DNA from: Dastarcus helophoroides
Lineage: Eukaryota; Arthropoda; Insecta; Coleoptera; Bothrideridae
Reading direction: 5' to 3'
Length of the DNA: 64,000 bases
NCBI GenBank assembly: GCA_028583605.1
Contig: CM053330.1
Location: 16,393,539 to 16,457,538 of the forward strand
A program made the translations under genes and the position numbers. Below are positions 45,740 through 58,139 of the stretch, piece after piece (the first letter of the stretch is position 1; the number at the start of each line of letters is the position of its first letter). Below the pieces are notes generated by a model, which saw only the letters and a list, made by a program, of their open reading frames with translations, was not told the origin of the DNA and ran no database searches.

Positions 45740-47147
45740 TAGCAATAAATATAACAAATAGATATTTTCCACGATATTTGAAATGTTTGATCTTAGATAG
45801 TTTGGGTTCGGTTTCGGTCAAATAAAATTCGCATTGTCTTCCGGTCGCGTCGGAGAAGCCTTCTTCGATCGATGATGAATCAGATGTTGTTAAACAAAAC
45901 TAATGAATATTGTCCATAGTTTTTGGTTTGAATTTTTTCTGAAAATGACTGCGTGTAGTACGATGTTTTTGAAGTGAAGTAATCGATTTTCATGTCAAAT
46001 TAAATATATTGCGCGGCTTACGGCCTCCTGATATTTTGGGAGTATTCTGCAGTATTTTAAAAAACTATGTTGTCGAACATCAATTTGAACTTATTGATGA
46101 AAACAATAAAATTGTGACATATCTCTAGCTAAAAATAATTATATCCAAATCTATTAAGTGCTATTATTGGTTGTATACCTCTTAATTGTTTAATTCCGTT
46201 TCCAAGGAAACAAAAATAACTGTTTTCTTAAATAATTGTTCTCTATGCTGACTCAGTCTTCAGTGCTTAAGTCTACTAAATATGAATCAAGATAATCGAA
46301 TATCCGGATAACCGGGTTCGGATAATCGGGGTCTTCGTTAACTTTATCTGAAAGTAACAGTTTGCTAAAACTCTGAGCAAATAAAGCCTGTGACATTTCA
46401 AGACAACATTTTTTATGATTAAGATTAACAAGTAAAATGTTACATTTGTTAAAAAATTTTTTAAAGAAAACTCGCCAAAGGGAGGGCAACACATTATAAA
46501 TTTCACGAATTCAGAGAAAACGCAATTCAGGTGAATCGACCTTCGACCAAAAATGAAACAACTTTGGTATAAACATCAAGGAGGAAACCGATCAGGCAAA
46601 CTGAAAGAACTGAAGGATGACGTCGAAGGAAATCAGCTGTTATATCGTTTGAACATCGAAAGTAATTTGATCGGATGTTGACTGTATCGATTTAAGGATA
46701 ATAGTGTTCATTTTTGTTTAGGACTAGAGCGAAAAAGGTGTCTGAATGTGACAGCGAGACGGGTTAAATAAGAGGGATCAGAATCTCCAAAGCCCACCTG
46801 ACATTGTACGAGTTAACAAAGAAGGATGAAATTCGCACAGCTTCCTCTTTGGGCGGTTTCGGCGTCTACTTTTACACACACATACATCAGGCTCGGCTAC
46901 CACAGCTTTTAAATGATTAAAATTTTCCCTCAACTATACAGGATTTATGTTTGTTGCCAAACTTGGAAAATGGATGTTTACACCGGTACTAATAAAATAC
47001 AACGAGGCCAAGCCTTACGGAACAAGGAATTTTCGTATTACTTCCTCCTGAAACTATTTGATAGTAAATTCTAATAATGGAATCATTTCTTGCAAACGTC
47101 GGATTTTATTAGCAGAACATGCAGGGAATAATGAATGATTTCTTAAG
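45740..47147. other. Intergenic, no gene recognised
   Basis: Non-repetitive DNA with some balanced stretches (45800-45870, 46500-46900). Two overlapping minus frames at 46506-46253 show no certain family. No supported gene. Confidence 0.35.
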
Positions 47148-47475
47148 GTGCGCTTGCACTAGACACTTTATTCCTTACATTTCTCTCTGAGGTAGTGTCA
47201 ACTATACTGAGAGAAGCTAGCCGAGACTTACTTACATAGCTGAGAATCTCGGATAACTTCTCCCAGGTTAGTTGACATTTAGTGTGCGTTTACACTAACT
47301 AGACACTTTATTCCATACATCTCTTTCTGACACAAAATTTAAGTGTCGGCTATCCTGAAAGAAGCTATCCGAGACTTTCAGCTGGGTAAATAAGTCTCGG
47401 ATAGCTTCTTTCAGGATAGTTGATATTTATATCAGAGAGAAATCTACGGGATAAAGTATCTGGTGTAATCGCATC
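47148..47475. mobile_element. Palindromic MITE, two fold-back units
   Basis: The ends are inverted relatives: GTGCGCTTGCACTAGACAC from the left and, reversed, GCGATTACACCAGATACTTT from the right; both continue into a TTTATTCC-like block and TTTCTCTCTGA. The interior holds two fold-backs. The second has a perfect 28-bp stem (47350-47377 with 47392-47419, 14-nt loop) including GAAGCTATCCGAGACTT. The first, at about 47205-47277, is a diverged version. Non-coding. Confidence 0.8.
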
Positions 47476-47589
47476 GTAAAATATGTTGATAAATAATTCC
47501 TGGTTTAACATGAAACTGTATTTTATATATTAATTTTTTAGCATAAAGCCTTGACATTAATTTGGTTTTTTTATTTTAAGGTCTAGAAT

Positions 47590-48355
47590 TCGATTATATT
47601 CTATTCGAAAAATGCTATATCTTCCTTTTTCGATTTATCAAAATAGAAAGCTTCTTATTTTACCTTTAATTGAGAGATATCCCATTTTATTTTGTAAATT
47701 TATGTTGAGATTAGTAAAAATTTCTACGTTTGTCAAAATTTAAAAACTAAAGTCGATAAGTTCAGAAAAGGTTAGAAAGTCAAAATGTTGGGAATAAATT
47801 TTTAAACTGAAAGTTTGGAAGAATATTGAAAATTTGAAAAAAAGTAAGTACTCCCAAATTACGGTCAAAAATATCGTTTGAGGAGTCCCAATCATTTTTG
47901 CGTTGGGTATCCTCAGATAAGGAAAAATATCATTCGTGTCCCATTTTAAGTTTTTTGATTACATCACATACAAATCATATTTATTTCTTAATACGACAAT
48001 TATCAAAAATAGATTAAAATATCGGTGTCCACTGATAAAATAAACAAGTAAAAGGTATTAAATAATGATCAACCCAGGCCGCCGGATGTGTTATACCTAA
48101 CAAAATTTCTCTATTGCATTACATGACTCGAAATTTCAATATTTTGGTTTATCTTGGAGTTCGATCTTTTTGAAAATTTTTACTTTTTATAAAAAATTCA
48201 ACATTTATCTTTTTTTAATTTTCGATTTTTTAAAAAGAAATATTTCTTTTTGAAATTTTCGTAATTTTTTAAAAAATTTCTCTATTTTTCAGTTTAGAGT
48301 TTTTAGAAAATTTTCATCGTTGAAATTTTTCATAAGTCGTTCTAGTTTAAATGAA
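47590..48355. repeat. Degenerate AT-rich repeat patches
   Basis: 47590-47850 and 48120-48355 show the theme. Between them, 47860-48110 is ordinary AT-rich DNA without a recognised feature. Confidence 0.5.
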
Positions 48356-48367
48356 AAAAAATATATA

Positions 48368-49963
48368 CAGTGTATACCATGACAGAGTACTGAAGGGGGA
48401 TTTCCTTTTATTTGTGAATTTATGAGAAAAAGTTATTATTTATAAAAACTTTTGCTTGATTTTAAATCTTGTTGTTATTTTTGGCGGTATTAAAAATTCT
48501 TATTAAGAAATGTAGTTTGTAATGAAAAAAAAAAGAAATGTTTCCAAATGTAACTTATGGCGACACTGTGCTGTCTGGGGAGAAAAAAAATGGATGACTG
48601 TGATAGTAATCGCAATAAAATCGTTTTGGTGATGTTACCTATCAATACAAATAATATTATTGATTTGTCAATAATAAGGAATTGACTTAAATTTTCACTT
48701 TTCTTGTGAAGTTTGATTTGATTAAAAATAAATTTTATTTCGAATTATTTCCAAGTAACCACCAATTTTAAGGTATAGAGCCACCTAGCGGCCTGCAGAA
48801 GAAACTATGGAATAGCTTCAACAACTGTCATGCAATGCTGAATAGATTCAGAGTGCAATAATGTCCATGTTTAGAGGGCTGCGTTATTGCAGTCCAGGTC
48901 TGTTTTATTTGCAAAAAATTCTTAAAATGAATTAATTTGAAACTGAGGCTAGTTCTACAACATATTTTTAAATAATATTTTTCGAAACTACCAAAAGTAA
49001 CAGCAGTTTCCTGCAGGTCATTTTCTAGAATTTTTTAATATTTGAACTCCCTGTATAAAAATAAACAAAATAAATATTTTCAGTGATCCAAGATAAAGCA
49101 GGAGTTTTTATACAGTCTGTCTTGAAAGCAACGGGGCCGAGATTAATACAGCTTCCTGTGATCAAATAGACAAACTTAGCTTAGTTCAAAAGAGCCTCGT
49201 TTATGGTAGAGTAATAGTATGGTAAAGTTAGTCCTTCAAAGAAAAAAAAATCTTTTGACAAATTACGACGTGACCACTTGTCAAAATTATGTTAATACTT
49301 TTAAACTAAAGAAAATTTGCACAAAAGCCTGTCAAATTACAATTAATTGTTGTGCTGAGTTAGTAATTCCCGTTGTGTGGTTGTGCAAACTGTAAATGTA
49401 ATGTGTAATTAATTTCAAATTAGTAATATTATTGAAGTCTGACAGGGCTTTTGAACAAATTTGGTTAAATTTAAATATATCAATGTCATTTTAACAAATG
49501 GCAACTCTGTAGCTTGATCCAAGTAGAAAAATTATTTCAAGTACTTTAATGTGCAGAAATTTTCAAACGACTTCTTACCGAAAACGGTGCATTATATTAA
49601 CTTGAAACATGTACAGCTTTTCTACGCAAAATGAATTTCTCTTTCATTTTTAGTCAACCATATTAGAATAAGAAAAGCAAAAAAGATGCCGATAAAAATG
49701 AGATACAAAAAAACTATCGACAGCGCCCTCTACAATGTGCGGCACTATTTACTTTTTGTAATGCTTGTAATTATCTAAAACATAACTGTCAAATTTCAGT
49801 ATGATTAGACGTTTCGTTTCTGAGTTATACCCACAACAACAAAAAATGACTTTGTCTTCTACACGAGGCACTTTTCCAGCCCTCCTGTAAAGAATGACTT
49901 TTCCTCGTAAATCCACAAATAAAAAAGAAACCCTTCTTCAGTATTCTGTCTTAGAACACACTG
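48368..49963. mobile_element. TA-flanked element, copy 2, with a nested MITE
   Basis: Second copy of the family at 41005-42715, same strand: the left end CAGTGTATACCATGACAGAG, interior GAGCCACCTAGCGG and TTTAGAGGGCTGCGTTATT, right end CAGTATTCTGTCTTAG...CACACTG. TA stands on both sides. It lacks the solo LTR and ribozyme remnant present in copy 1, so those inserted later into copy 1. Confidence 0.8.
49113..49887. mobile_element. Nested 775-bp MITE in TA
   Basis: It interrupts the right arm of copy 2 between GGAGTTTTTATA and AAGAATGACTTTT, with TA on both sides (49111-49112, 49888-49889). Its ends are weakly inverted (CAGTCTGTCTTGAAAG and, reversed, CAGGAGGGCTGGAAAAG). Comparison with copy 1 shows the exact empty site. 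Non-coding. Confidence 0.8.
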
Positions 49964-49969
49964 TATATA

Positions 49970-52480
49970 TAATTTTAGAAAAGAGTTAAGATTTTCGAAA
50001 AGGTCAAAATTTTAAAAAATAGTCATTTATTTAAAAAATGTGAAGTTTTGAAAAAATTTCGAGATTCGACAAAAATCGAACATCGAAGCACTTTTCAAAA
50101 AAATTTTATAAATGGCACAATTTTCAAAAAAAAAGTTGAGTTTTTTTTAATTAAAAATTAGATTTACAAACACTGCACATTTTTAAAAAAGCTTAAATTT
50201 TGAAAAATCATTGAATTCTGAAAAAATATATAGAAGTGAAAATGTTAGAGTCGAAATTTTCAAAAATAAATTAAAAAATTAATAAACATAATAACATTTT
50301 GTAGAAAGTTGAAAATTGAAAACAATGCAAAATAAAAAAAGTTGAGATTTTCAAAAAGTAAAACTTTAACAAATAATCGAAATTTTTAAAGAATTCGAAA
50401 TTTTGAAAGTACGAATCTGAAACAAGGAGAAATTTGGAAATAATGTCGAGATTTGAAAAGAATCAGAATTTCTAGAAAAAGTCTTAATTTTTGAGAAGTT
50501 TTGTCAATTAAAAAAAAATGACTTGACATTTTAAATATAATTCGGAATAAAAAAAAATAGTCAACATTTTCAAAAAAAATTCAAATTTTGAGGAAAGGAA
50601 ATATTTTTAAAAAGTTAAAATTGTCAAAGATCAAACTTTGAAAAAAAGGTTGAGATTTAAAAGAAAATTGAAAATATAAAGAAATGGCAACACATTTTAA
50701 AAAATGGAAAGTTTTAAGAAAGTGGACATTTTTGAAAATTTCAAGATTTTATTTTTTAAGTTTGAAAAAACTGAAAGAATTGGAGCTTTTCAATTAAAAA
50801 GGGTTCGAAATTCTAAAAGATAGTAGACGTTACTTAAAAAAAATAAAGATTTTCAAAAAATCTTGATAGTTTTAAAATGGTCAACTTTTTTTAACTGGTT
50901 AAAGTTTAAAAAAAACCGCGAAATATCGAAATTACAAAAATTATAAAACATCTAAAAAGTCGACATTTTCAAACAGGGCCGAAAAAGTCGAAAATGTTGA
51001 AAACTGGTGCTAATTAAAAAAAATTTGAGTTTTTTAAGTCAACTTTTTAAAAAAGTTGAAATTTTGAAAATTTTTATAAATGATCAAAATTTTTAAACCG
51101 AGAGAAGAGTAAAAATACCGGCTTAAAGGGCACAATTTTCAAAAAGTTAAAATTTTAAAAATTAGGTTGTCCTTAAAAAAATCGAAAATATGAGGCTGAG
51201 TTTTCAAAAAATTGCGACATATACAAAAGAAGTTTTAATTTTGAAGAAAGTGGTCGAAATTTAAAAAAAATTGTAAATTTGAAGAAAGTCTAAATTTTTA
51301 AAAATAGTTAAAGTTAAAAAAAAATCGTATTTATAAAGTAACGTCGAATTTAAAAAAAAAGTAAAAGTTTTCACAAACTCTCGATAGTTTTCAAAAAAGG
51401 TGCGCAGTTGGATATTTAAAAAAAATTGAAAACTTGACAGGAAAACGGAATTTGAAAAAACAATCGATACATCTAAAAAGCCTAAATTTTCACAAAAATA
51501 AAAATTTTGAAGTCGTAAAATTTAAAAAAAACATTCAAATTTTGAAAAAAGTAAATATCTTCAAAACGTCAAAATTTTCAAAATGTCAAAATTTGAAAAA
51601 GGTTTGAGAATATTTTTAAAAATTCAAAATTTTAAGAAAGTCGACATTTTTCAAAATTTTTGGGTTTTATTTTTTTTGAATTTTAAAGAAACTAGAAAAA
51701 CTGGAAATTTGTCAAAAGTGAGAATTAAAAAAAGTTCGAAATTCTAAAAGATCGTCGACATTACCTAAAAAAACGATTTTCAAAAAATCCTAGTAGTTTT
51801 AAGATTTTTTCAAAGGGTCAAAGTTTGGAAAAAAATCGCGAAAGATCGAAATTAGAAAAATTGTAAAATATCTAGAAAAGTCAAAATTTTCAAACAACGT
51901 TCAAAAAACTCTAAAATGTTGGAGAATGGTGCCAATTAAAAAAATATTAAATTTTTTAAGTCAAAGTTTTTGAAAAAGTTAAAATTTTGAAAAACTTCGA
52001 AATTTTAATAGATGATCAAACCTTTGAAATCATGAAAAAAGTAAAAATACTTACTTAAAGGGCGAAATTTGTAAAAGATAAATTTAAAAATATAAAAGAG
52101 AACTAAATTTTGAAGAAAATGGTCGAAATTTAAAAAAAAAAATGTAAATTTAAACACTCCAAATTTATTAAAATAGTTAAAATTGAAAAAAATGTATTTA
52201 TAAACTATCGTCGAAATTTAAAAAAAAGTAAAAGTTTTTAAAAATTCTCGGTAGTTTTCCTAAAAGGTAAGCAGTTGGATAATTTCAAAAATAAAAAAAA
52301 TTGAAAATTCGACAGAAAATCGGAATTTGAAAAAAAATCGATAGATTTAAAAATGCCTAAATTTACAAAAAGTTTGAAATTTTAAAAGAAGTCGAAGTTT
52401 TGAAATAAAATTCAAATTAAAAAAATTCAGTCGTTAAGAAACACAATATTTAAAAAAAGAATTGCCAAAAATGTCAAAAT
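49970..52480. repeat. Degenerate AT-rich repeat block 8 with higher-order duplication
   Basis: A-rich wording throughout. Two consecutive stretches, about 50680-51530 and 51610-52400, repeat each other in order at 867-931-bp steps. Landmarks are TTCGAAATTCTAAAAGAT (50804 and 51735), a CGCGAAA-ATCGAAATTA word, TGGTGCTAATTAAAAAAA/TGGTGCCAATTAAAAAAA, and GCAGTTGGATA (51404 and 52271). Confidence 0.8.
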
Positions 52481-53200
52481 TTAATAATCCTAATAATAAT
52501 GTCTTTACTAGAAAATGCTTCAAAAAAATATATACATTTCCTAAAGGCGAAATATGGCCGCAGCTACTCTACTCGACCTTAAAACTAACAAAATGGGTAC
52601 ATTTTAAAATAATCTAAACGAACATAAATATGTAAAGGTGCAACAAAATGATAAAACTAATATTTATAAAAATAATCAAATTAAACCACGAATGCTTTTT
52701 TATTAAACTGAAGGCAAATGTGCTTCAACCTTTTTACGAAAATCGTTTACACTAAGTTGTTTCAGGTCATCATGTAATCCGTTATATATAACAGAATTAT
52801 AGAAAATTTTGAAATAAAAGTCGAAAATTTAGAGGAGTCAAAAATTTTGAAGGAAGTCGGAAGATGTGAGAATGTTCAAAATAATCGAAACTTTGGAAAA
52901 AAATTAGATTTTTAGAAGTCCAAATTTTCAAAAAATATCGAAATTGTCAAAAAATCGAAATTTTCAAGAAAACATCAACATTTTTAAATAGAAAAATTTC
53001 AAAAAATTTGAATTTTTTAAGTGAGAAGAAATTGTGTAATTAAATTGAAATTTTCATTTTTAAAAAACGTCATAATTTTGGAAAAAATGGGGATTTTGAA
53101 ATAGGTGTAAAATGATTTTCGAGGATTTAGAACAGGCAAAATTTTGAAAAAAAAACTTGAACTTTAGAAAAAAATGGACCTTTCAAAAAATCTGTATTCA
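52481..53200. repeat. AT-rich sequence, repeat theme resumes at 52790
   Basis: 52481-52790 is AT-rich without the theme. 52790-53200 shows A-rich wording. No gene. Confidence 0.5.
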
Positions 53201-55206
53201 CTTTCAGCGTCAATATTTTTGAAAAAATCATCAAAAACTGAATTATAAAAAAAACGACATTTTTTATTTCTAAATGTGCCGTATAGTTGAAAAAAAATAT
53301 GTTTTCAGTGGGGGCACAGTTGAGGCATTGAAAATTAAGACTGTCAAAGCTTGAGCAACGGTCGAATGAGTTAATGAGTGACTTTAGGACTTCAAAGGAA
53401 TTTTTCTTTAAGATGTGCAAACGTATTGGGCTTCCCCTTATGATCTTTATACATCCCTCGGGGGGCATGCCCCACTGGTTGGTTTAAAAAAATATTTCAA
53501 CATCGTTTTTTCAGTTTAATAGTAATCTGTATTGTTAATACCAAAACTGAAATAATTTTCAGCTTTATAGGGAGTTCAGGGGGGCGGTTGCTACGTTCCC
53601 CTTTAATCAGCTTTATAATACTTCGTAACCTTTTCCAGCTTTCCCACCCTATTTCATAAATCAGTTCGCGTCACGTCGGATTAATTTAATTTCAGAAAAG
53701 TTTAGTACGTTTCGCATTAATGCTCTATGAATATTGAAAGTGAAATAAAGTCATCGGGGTGAGAACAAAAGCAGTGACAAAATTTGCTGAATTATTTATG
53801 AAAGAACATAACGAATTACAGAGAAAACGTATCATAAGCGGTCGAATTGGGAAAGTTATTTGTTGTTTGCCCTCATTTAATGTCGTGATGAGTTTTTCGT
53901 CAATACTGCCCGAAAAACGTTTGTCTTTTGTAAGAGCTCGTATTAATATTTATAACGGGGAAATTATGGCTCTTGCTGTTGGTTATTATATTTAGTTCAT
54001 ATGCGGACTAAAGTTTATTATTCAGTACGGTGCTTACTTAAACAGATAAAATAATATTCATATCTCATACATTCTATTAACAATAAATATTAATAATAAG
54101 ATATGGTCTTTGCAGTGTGATAGTAATTTGTATTGTTAAGAGCAAACCTGAAATGGTATTCAACTGTCTACGATATGCATTGGGGACAGCTGTTACATAA
54201 AATAATATTGATAGCTCACAAAATTATTTCAGCAATAAATGTTAAAAATCCATTAACATTTGTTTAAATAACACATAAATATAAAGGACCTTCCATAAGG
54301 AAGGTATGGATGAAAATAATGCACTTTAAGGCAGACTTGCTAGTGCAAAGTTGCTTACTTAAGAAGGTTCTTCAACTTTCAGTCCGTAGAAAATGGTTTT
54401 TTGAATTAATATTTGTATTCATATAATTTATTTTTTAGTTTTTGGGTCATTCTTTTCTAGTATTGGGAAAACGGTTGCTGTAGGTGGTAAATTCGAATAT
54501 GTATTTTTTTTTGCGAACACAATACAGGGCATTCAAATAGTTATACAGGCTGTTCCTAATGAAGATGCTAATACCATACATAATCCTTGGGTGATTTTCT
54601 TAAAAAAAAGTTCATATCAACATAGGTTCGGAACCGCTTTATTTTTAAGATAAATGTTGTTGAAAAATAAGAAAAAAGTTGGTTTTTCCTTAAACACTTT
54701 GACACTGCTTGAAATATTTTTTTTTGAATTTTGGTAGATATTAACTAGACATAAAGGCGCATTATTTACAAGAAAAATATTTGTTCTATTTCTATCAGTG
54801 GCGTTCACGCTAACATGTTTCTAACCATTCTTAACGAAACAAATGGTACGCTACTGCTTTTTTTAAAAAATAGATGCTACTTTCATAAACATCTTTTATT
54901 TCTTGGTAAAACAGTCCCTTAATTTTTTTCGTGTGATGAACGGTTTTTGATTTTTAGTGAAGAAAAAAAAAAGACAAAAAATCATGCCACTCGTTTTTTG
55001 TTCAAAATACATATGGTTTTCATTAAGACTCCTTATTCCTTGTAAAAATTCCCTCTTCGTCCGACGAATGGTTTTCGATTACAAAAATAAAATGTATTTC
55101 TTTGCATTTCGATGGGCACTTAATATACTTTTCTACACATTTAATATTCTATTTTAAGGCAACTTTGGTCATTGTTGTTTCTTTATAAAAATTTATGTTA
55201 CTGAAG
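53201..55206. other. Intergenic, no gene recognised
   Basis: Frames at 53468-53127 (minus, 113 codons), 53759-53995 (plus) and 54808-54617 (minus) are open but lack ATG support or family motifs. A stretch near 54530-54560 (ATACAGGCTGTTCCTAATG) resembles a Tc1/mariner-type MITE end. No supported gene. Confidence 0.4.
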
Positions 55207-55253
55207 CTAGATTTCAGAGCTGGGCAGTAGTCATTACAAAATGTAATGCATTA

Positions 55254-57431
55254 GTGAGGCTAAATCATGTCGCCCAATCAACCTAACATCCTTCCTACTG
55301 AAGACGTTAGAGAGGTTGTGCGACAGATATTTAAGGGATAGCCTCGATATAAACTACCCCTTACATTCAAATCAATATGCTTTTACTTCCGGCAGATCTA
55401 CCTAAACTGCGCTACATTCAGTAGTGGGCAGGATCGAGAGATCGCTAGAAGTAAAAGAACACACCCTGGGTGTATTTCTGGACATAGAAGGTGCCTTTGA
55501 CAGACCTAACTTCAATAGCATTTCTCTGGCACTTGAGCGTAGTGGTATTGAACCCGCCTTGCGGGAACTCATACGACATATACTTGAGCGGCGAGCAATA
55601 AAGGTTACTGTAGGAGACTATACGGTCAGAGGGATCGTAAGTAAGGGATGTCCACAAGGAGGTGTATTATCCCCCCTTATATGGTTAATAATAGTGAATG
55701 ACCTCATCCCAAAATTCAATGACCGGGGTCTCTGTACAATTGGCTACGCAGATGATATAACCATTCTGCTGTCAGGTAAACACGAGGGATTACTCTTCGA
55801 GTTAATGCAAGCACGCCCTATATATAGTTGAGAAATGGTGTAAAGAACATTCCCTAGCAGCATACCCTGCAAAGACGGAAATTGTTCTTTTTACGAATAA
55901 GAGGAAATTAGCACGGCTAAAATTTCCCAAACTCATGGGAACCCAACTCGGTTTGTCAAATCGAGTGAAATACCTTGGTATTGAACTTGACAGCAAACTG
56001 AGCTGGAAGTACCACATTGAAAATAAATTAAACAAAGCTTACAAGATCTTCTGACAATGCCGTGGGGCCTTCGGGAGATCTTCGGGGTTATCCCCTAAGA
56101 TGACCTTTTGGCTTTACACGGCAGTTATCAAACCAATTATAAGCTATGGAGTCATAGTTTGGTGGCCAAAGCCAAAGTGCACCACTATAAAACGAAAACT
56201 AAATCACATCAAGAGACTAGCGTGTCTGGCAGTGATAGGAGCAATGAAATCCACTCCAACAGCAGCAATGGAGGCGATCTTGTGCCTGCCACCTCTCGAT
56301 ATATTTCTTGAGGGGGTGGCATAGGCTTCTGCTCTCCGTCTGCGAGCAGGAGGAATGTGGAATACGGTAGGTAAAATGGTGGGTCACCGTCGCATAATGG
56401 AGGGGGCGCTCCAAAAGCACCTATTCTGGATGTACCGATGGACCATCTACTAGTGAAATATAACTTCACAAAATCCTACCGCATAAAAATGGATGAACTA
56501 CAAGTTAGGTAGACGTAAGACGTAAGTATATACACGGATGGATCGAAAACAAATACGGGTACTGGAACAGGAATCTTCTCGAAAGACCTGAGTCTAAATG
56601 TAAGTATTAAGTTAGATAAATACTCAATAATCTTTCAAGCGGAGATGTTGAGAATTTTATATAGCGCCGAACAAATGACGCAACTGAACATTACGGACAG
56701 GACAGGAGCCCTTAAGACCCTGAGGAATGTGAAAATAAACTCAGTGCTGGTATGAAACTGCCACCTAGCTTTAAAACGTCTATCACAAGAGAATGCAATT
56801 GATCTAATATGGATCAAAGGACATTCTGGGAAAGAGGGAAACGAACGCGCTGACAAACTGGCGAGGAAGGGTTCGGAGGGACAATTCGTTGAACCACAAC
56901 CAACCATTCCCTTAGCGAGATCAACCGTAAGATTTCTACTTAACGAAGAAATTTATCGTAAACACAAAGCCATATGAGCATCAATAACATGCCAAAAAAC
57001 TCACGCATTCATTAGAATGCCGTGCAGGGAAAGGGCAAAACTATGCCTACAACTCTCAAGGAATAATCTCAGGAAACTTGTAGGGATTTGGACAGTTCAC
57101 TGTCGATTAAACAAACACCTTCACAGAATGGGAATTATAAACGACGCGAGTTGTAGAGGGTATTTAGAAGAAGATGGCGTGTCGAGCACGTGATGTGTCA
57201 CTGTCCGGTACTAGCATCAATCAGAGGATCTATGCTGGGGGACTTCTGGCCTAGTGTCACCAGTTTGAGAGAGGCGAATCCAAGGGACGTTCTTTAGTTT
57301 TTCGACAAGGTTGGGTGGCTGAATAAATGACCAAGGATACCTCAATCACGGGGATAGCACAATGGCCCCGGAAAGGGTGGCCTAAATGCTGGCCTAAACT
57401 TTAGGCAACCAACAACGAATCTAGAATCCAG
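55254..57431 (+). pseudogene. 5'-truncated non-LTR retrotransposon (RT + RNase H), decayed
   Basis: From 55262 the frame reads RPINLTSFLLKTLERL, then QYAFTSGRST-stop-TALHS (TAA where relatives have Glu), FLDIEGAFD, KGCPQGGVLSPLIW and the catalytic GYADD (55742-55756). After a frameshift near 55805 come KTEIVLFTNKRKL, VKYLGIELDSKLSW and, past a TGA, TAVIKPIISYGVIVWW. A separate RNase H domain follows: YTDGS at 56531, QAEM, TDRTGALKTL, and NERADKLA near 56845; then a worn Cys/His tail. RT plus RNase H and the CPQGGVLSP-YADD signature suggest the I/LOA/R1 group. A 14-bp target duplication (AATGTAATGCATTA at 55240-55253, one mismatch at 57432-57445) marks the insertion. Several stops and shifts make it dead. 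Confidence 0.85.
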
Positions 57432-58139
57432 AATGTAATGAATTACTAATTTAATTACATTTTTCAAAAAAGGAATTGTAATTGCATAACCTTGATAAAA
57501 AACGTAATGTAATGTGTAATGTCTGACATTTGTTGAAAAGTAATGGAACATTCCTCATTAAAAGGAATTAGTTGCAGGTACTCTTTACTTCTTTTAAAAT
57601 ACGTTGTAATGGAGAAATTAAATTTCTAGAAGTAATTGAAATTTCAAAAAGTAATTCAATTCCTTTTTGTAATTTCATTACAATGACGAATGTTATTCTT
57701 GCCATTCTTCCTTTGGACACTTTAAACAGGAATCAATTTGTAGAATCAGCTATGTTATACCCAGTTATACCATCTTGCATCATGATACAAGAATAGCCAT
57801 GATTTTGGGCTAATCGAAGTCTAGTATCAGCACTTCACTACTCGGAAACGTCCAGAAATACAGCGCTGAATTCAATAGGGCCTACAAAAATACTTGACAC
57901 GTCAATAAACAAAAGCTTAATGTTAAAATAAATGCTGTTGCCTGTATACATGGCTTAATTATTATGAAGGTCTTCCGTTTCTAATTAATGAGTTTGAGAC
58001 ATCTAGTTAAAGAAAACATAACCAATGAATTTTTTATAATTTTTTACGGACTACTATGTTATTGTTAGTTGATAGTTTTGATGTTGAAAATCGCGTAATG
58101 GTAAATGATAAAGTATGAAAGCAACAATTATTCTAAATT

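Noticed and set aside
46253..46506. Two overlapping minus-strand frames with a DPDYPNPVIR stretch that faintly recalls pogo/Tigger-type proteins
   Set aside because: Too short, no catalytic residues, and the resemblance rests on a few residues.
53127..53468. 113-codon minus-strand frame
   Set aside because: Half of it lies in AT-rich repeat and no motif is recognisable.
55445..56469. Antisense and alternative frames over the retrotransposon (55657-55445, 56469-56209 and others)
   Set aside because: Shadows of the plus-strand RT frame, without motifs of their own.
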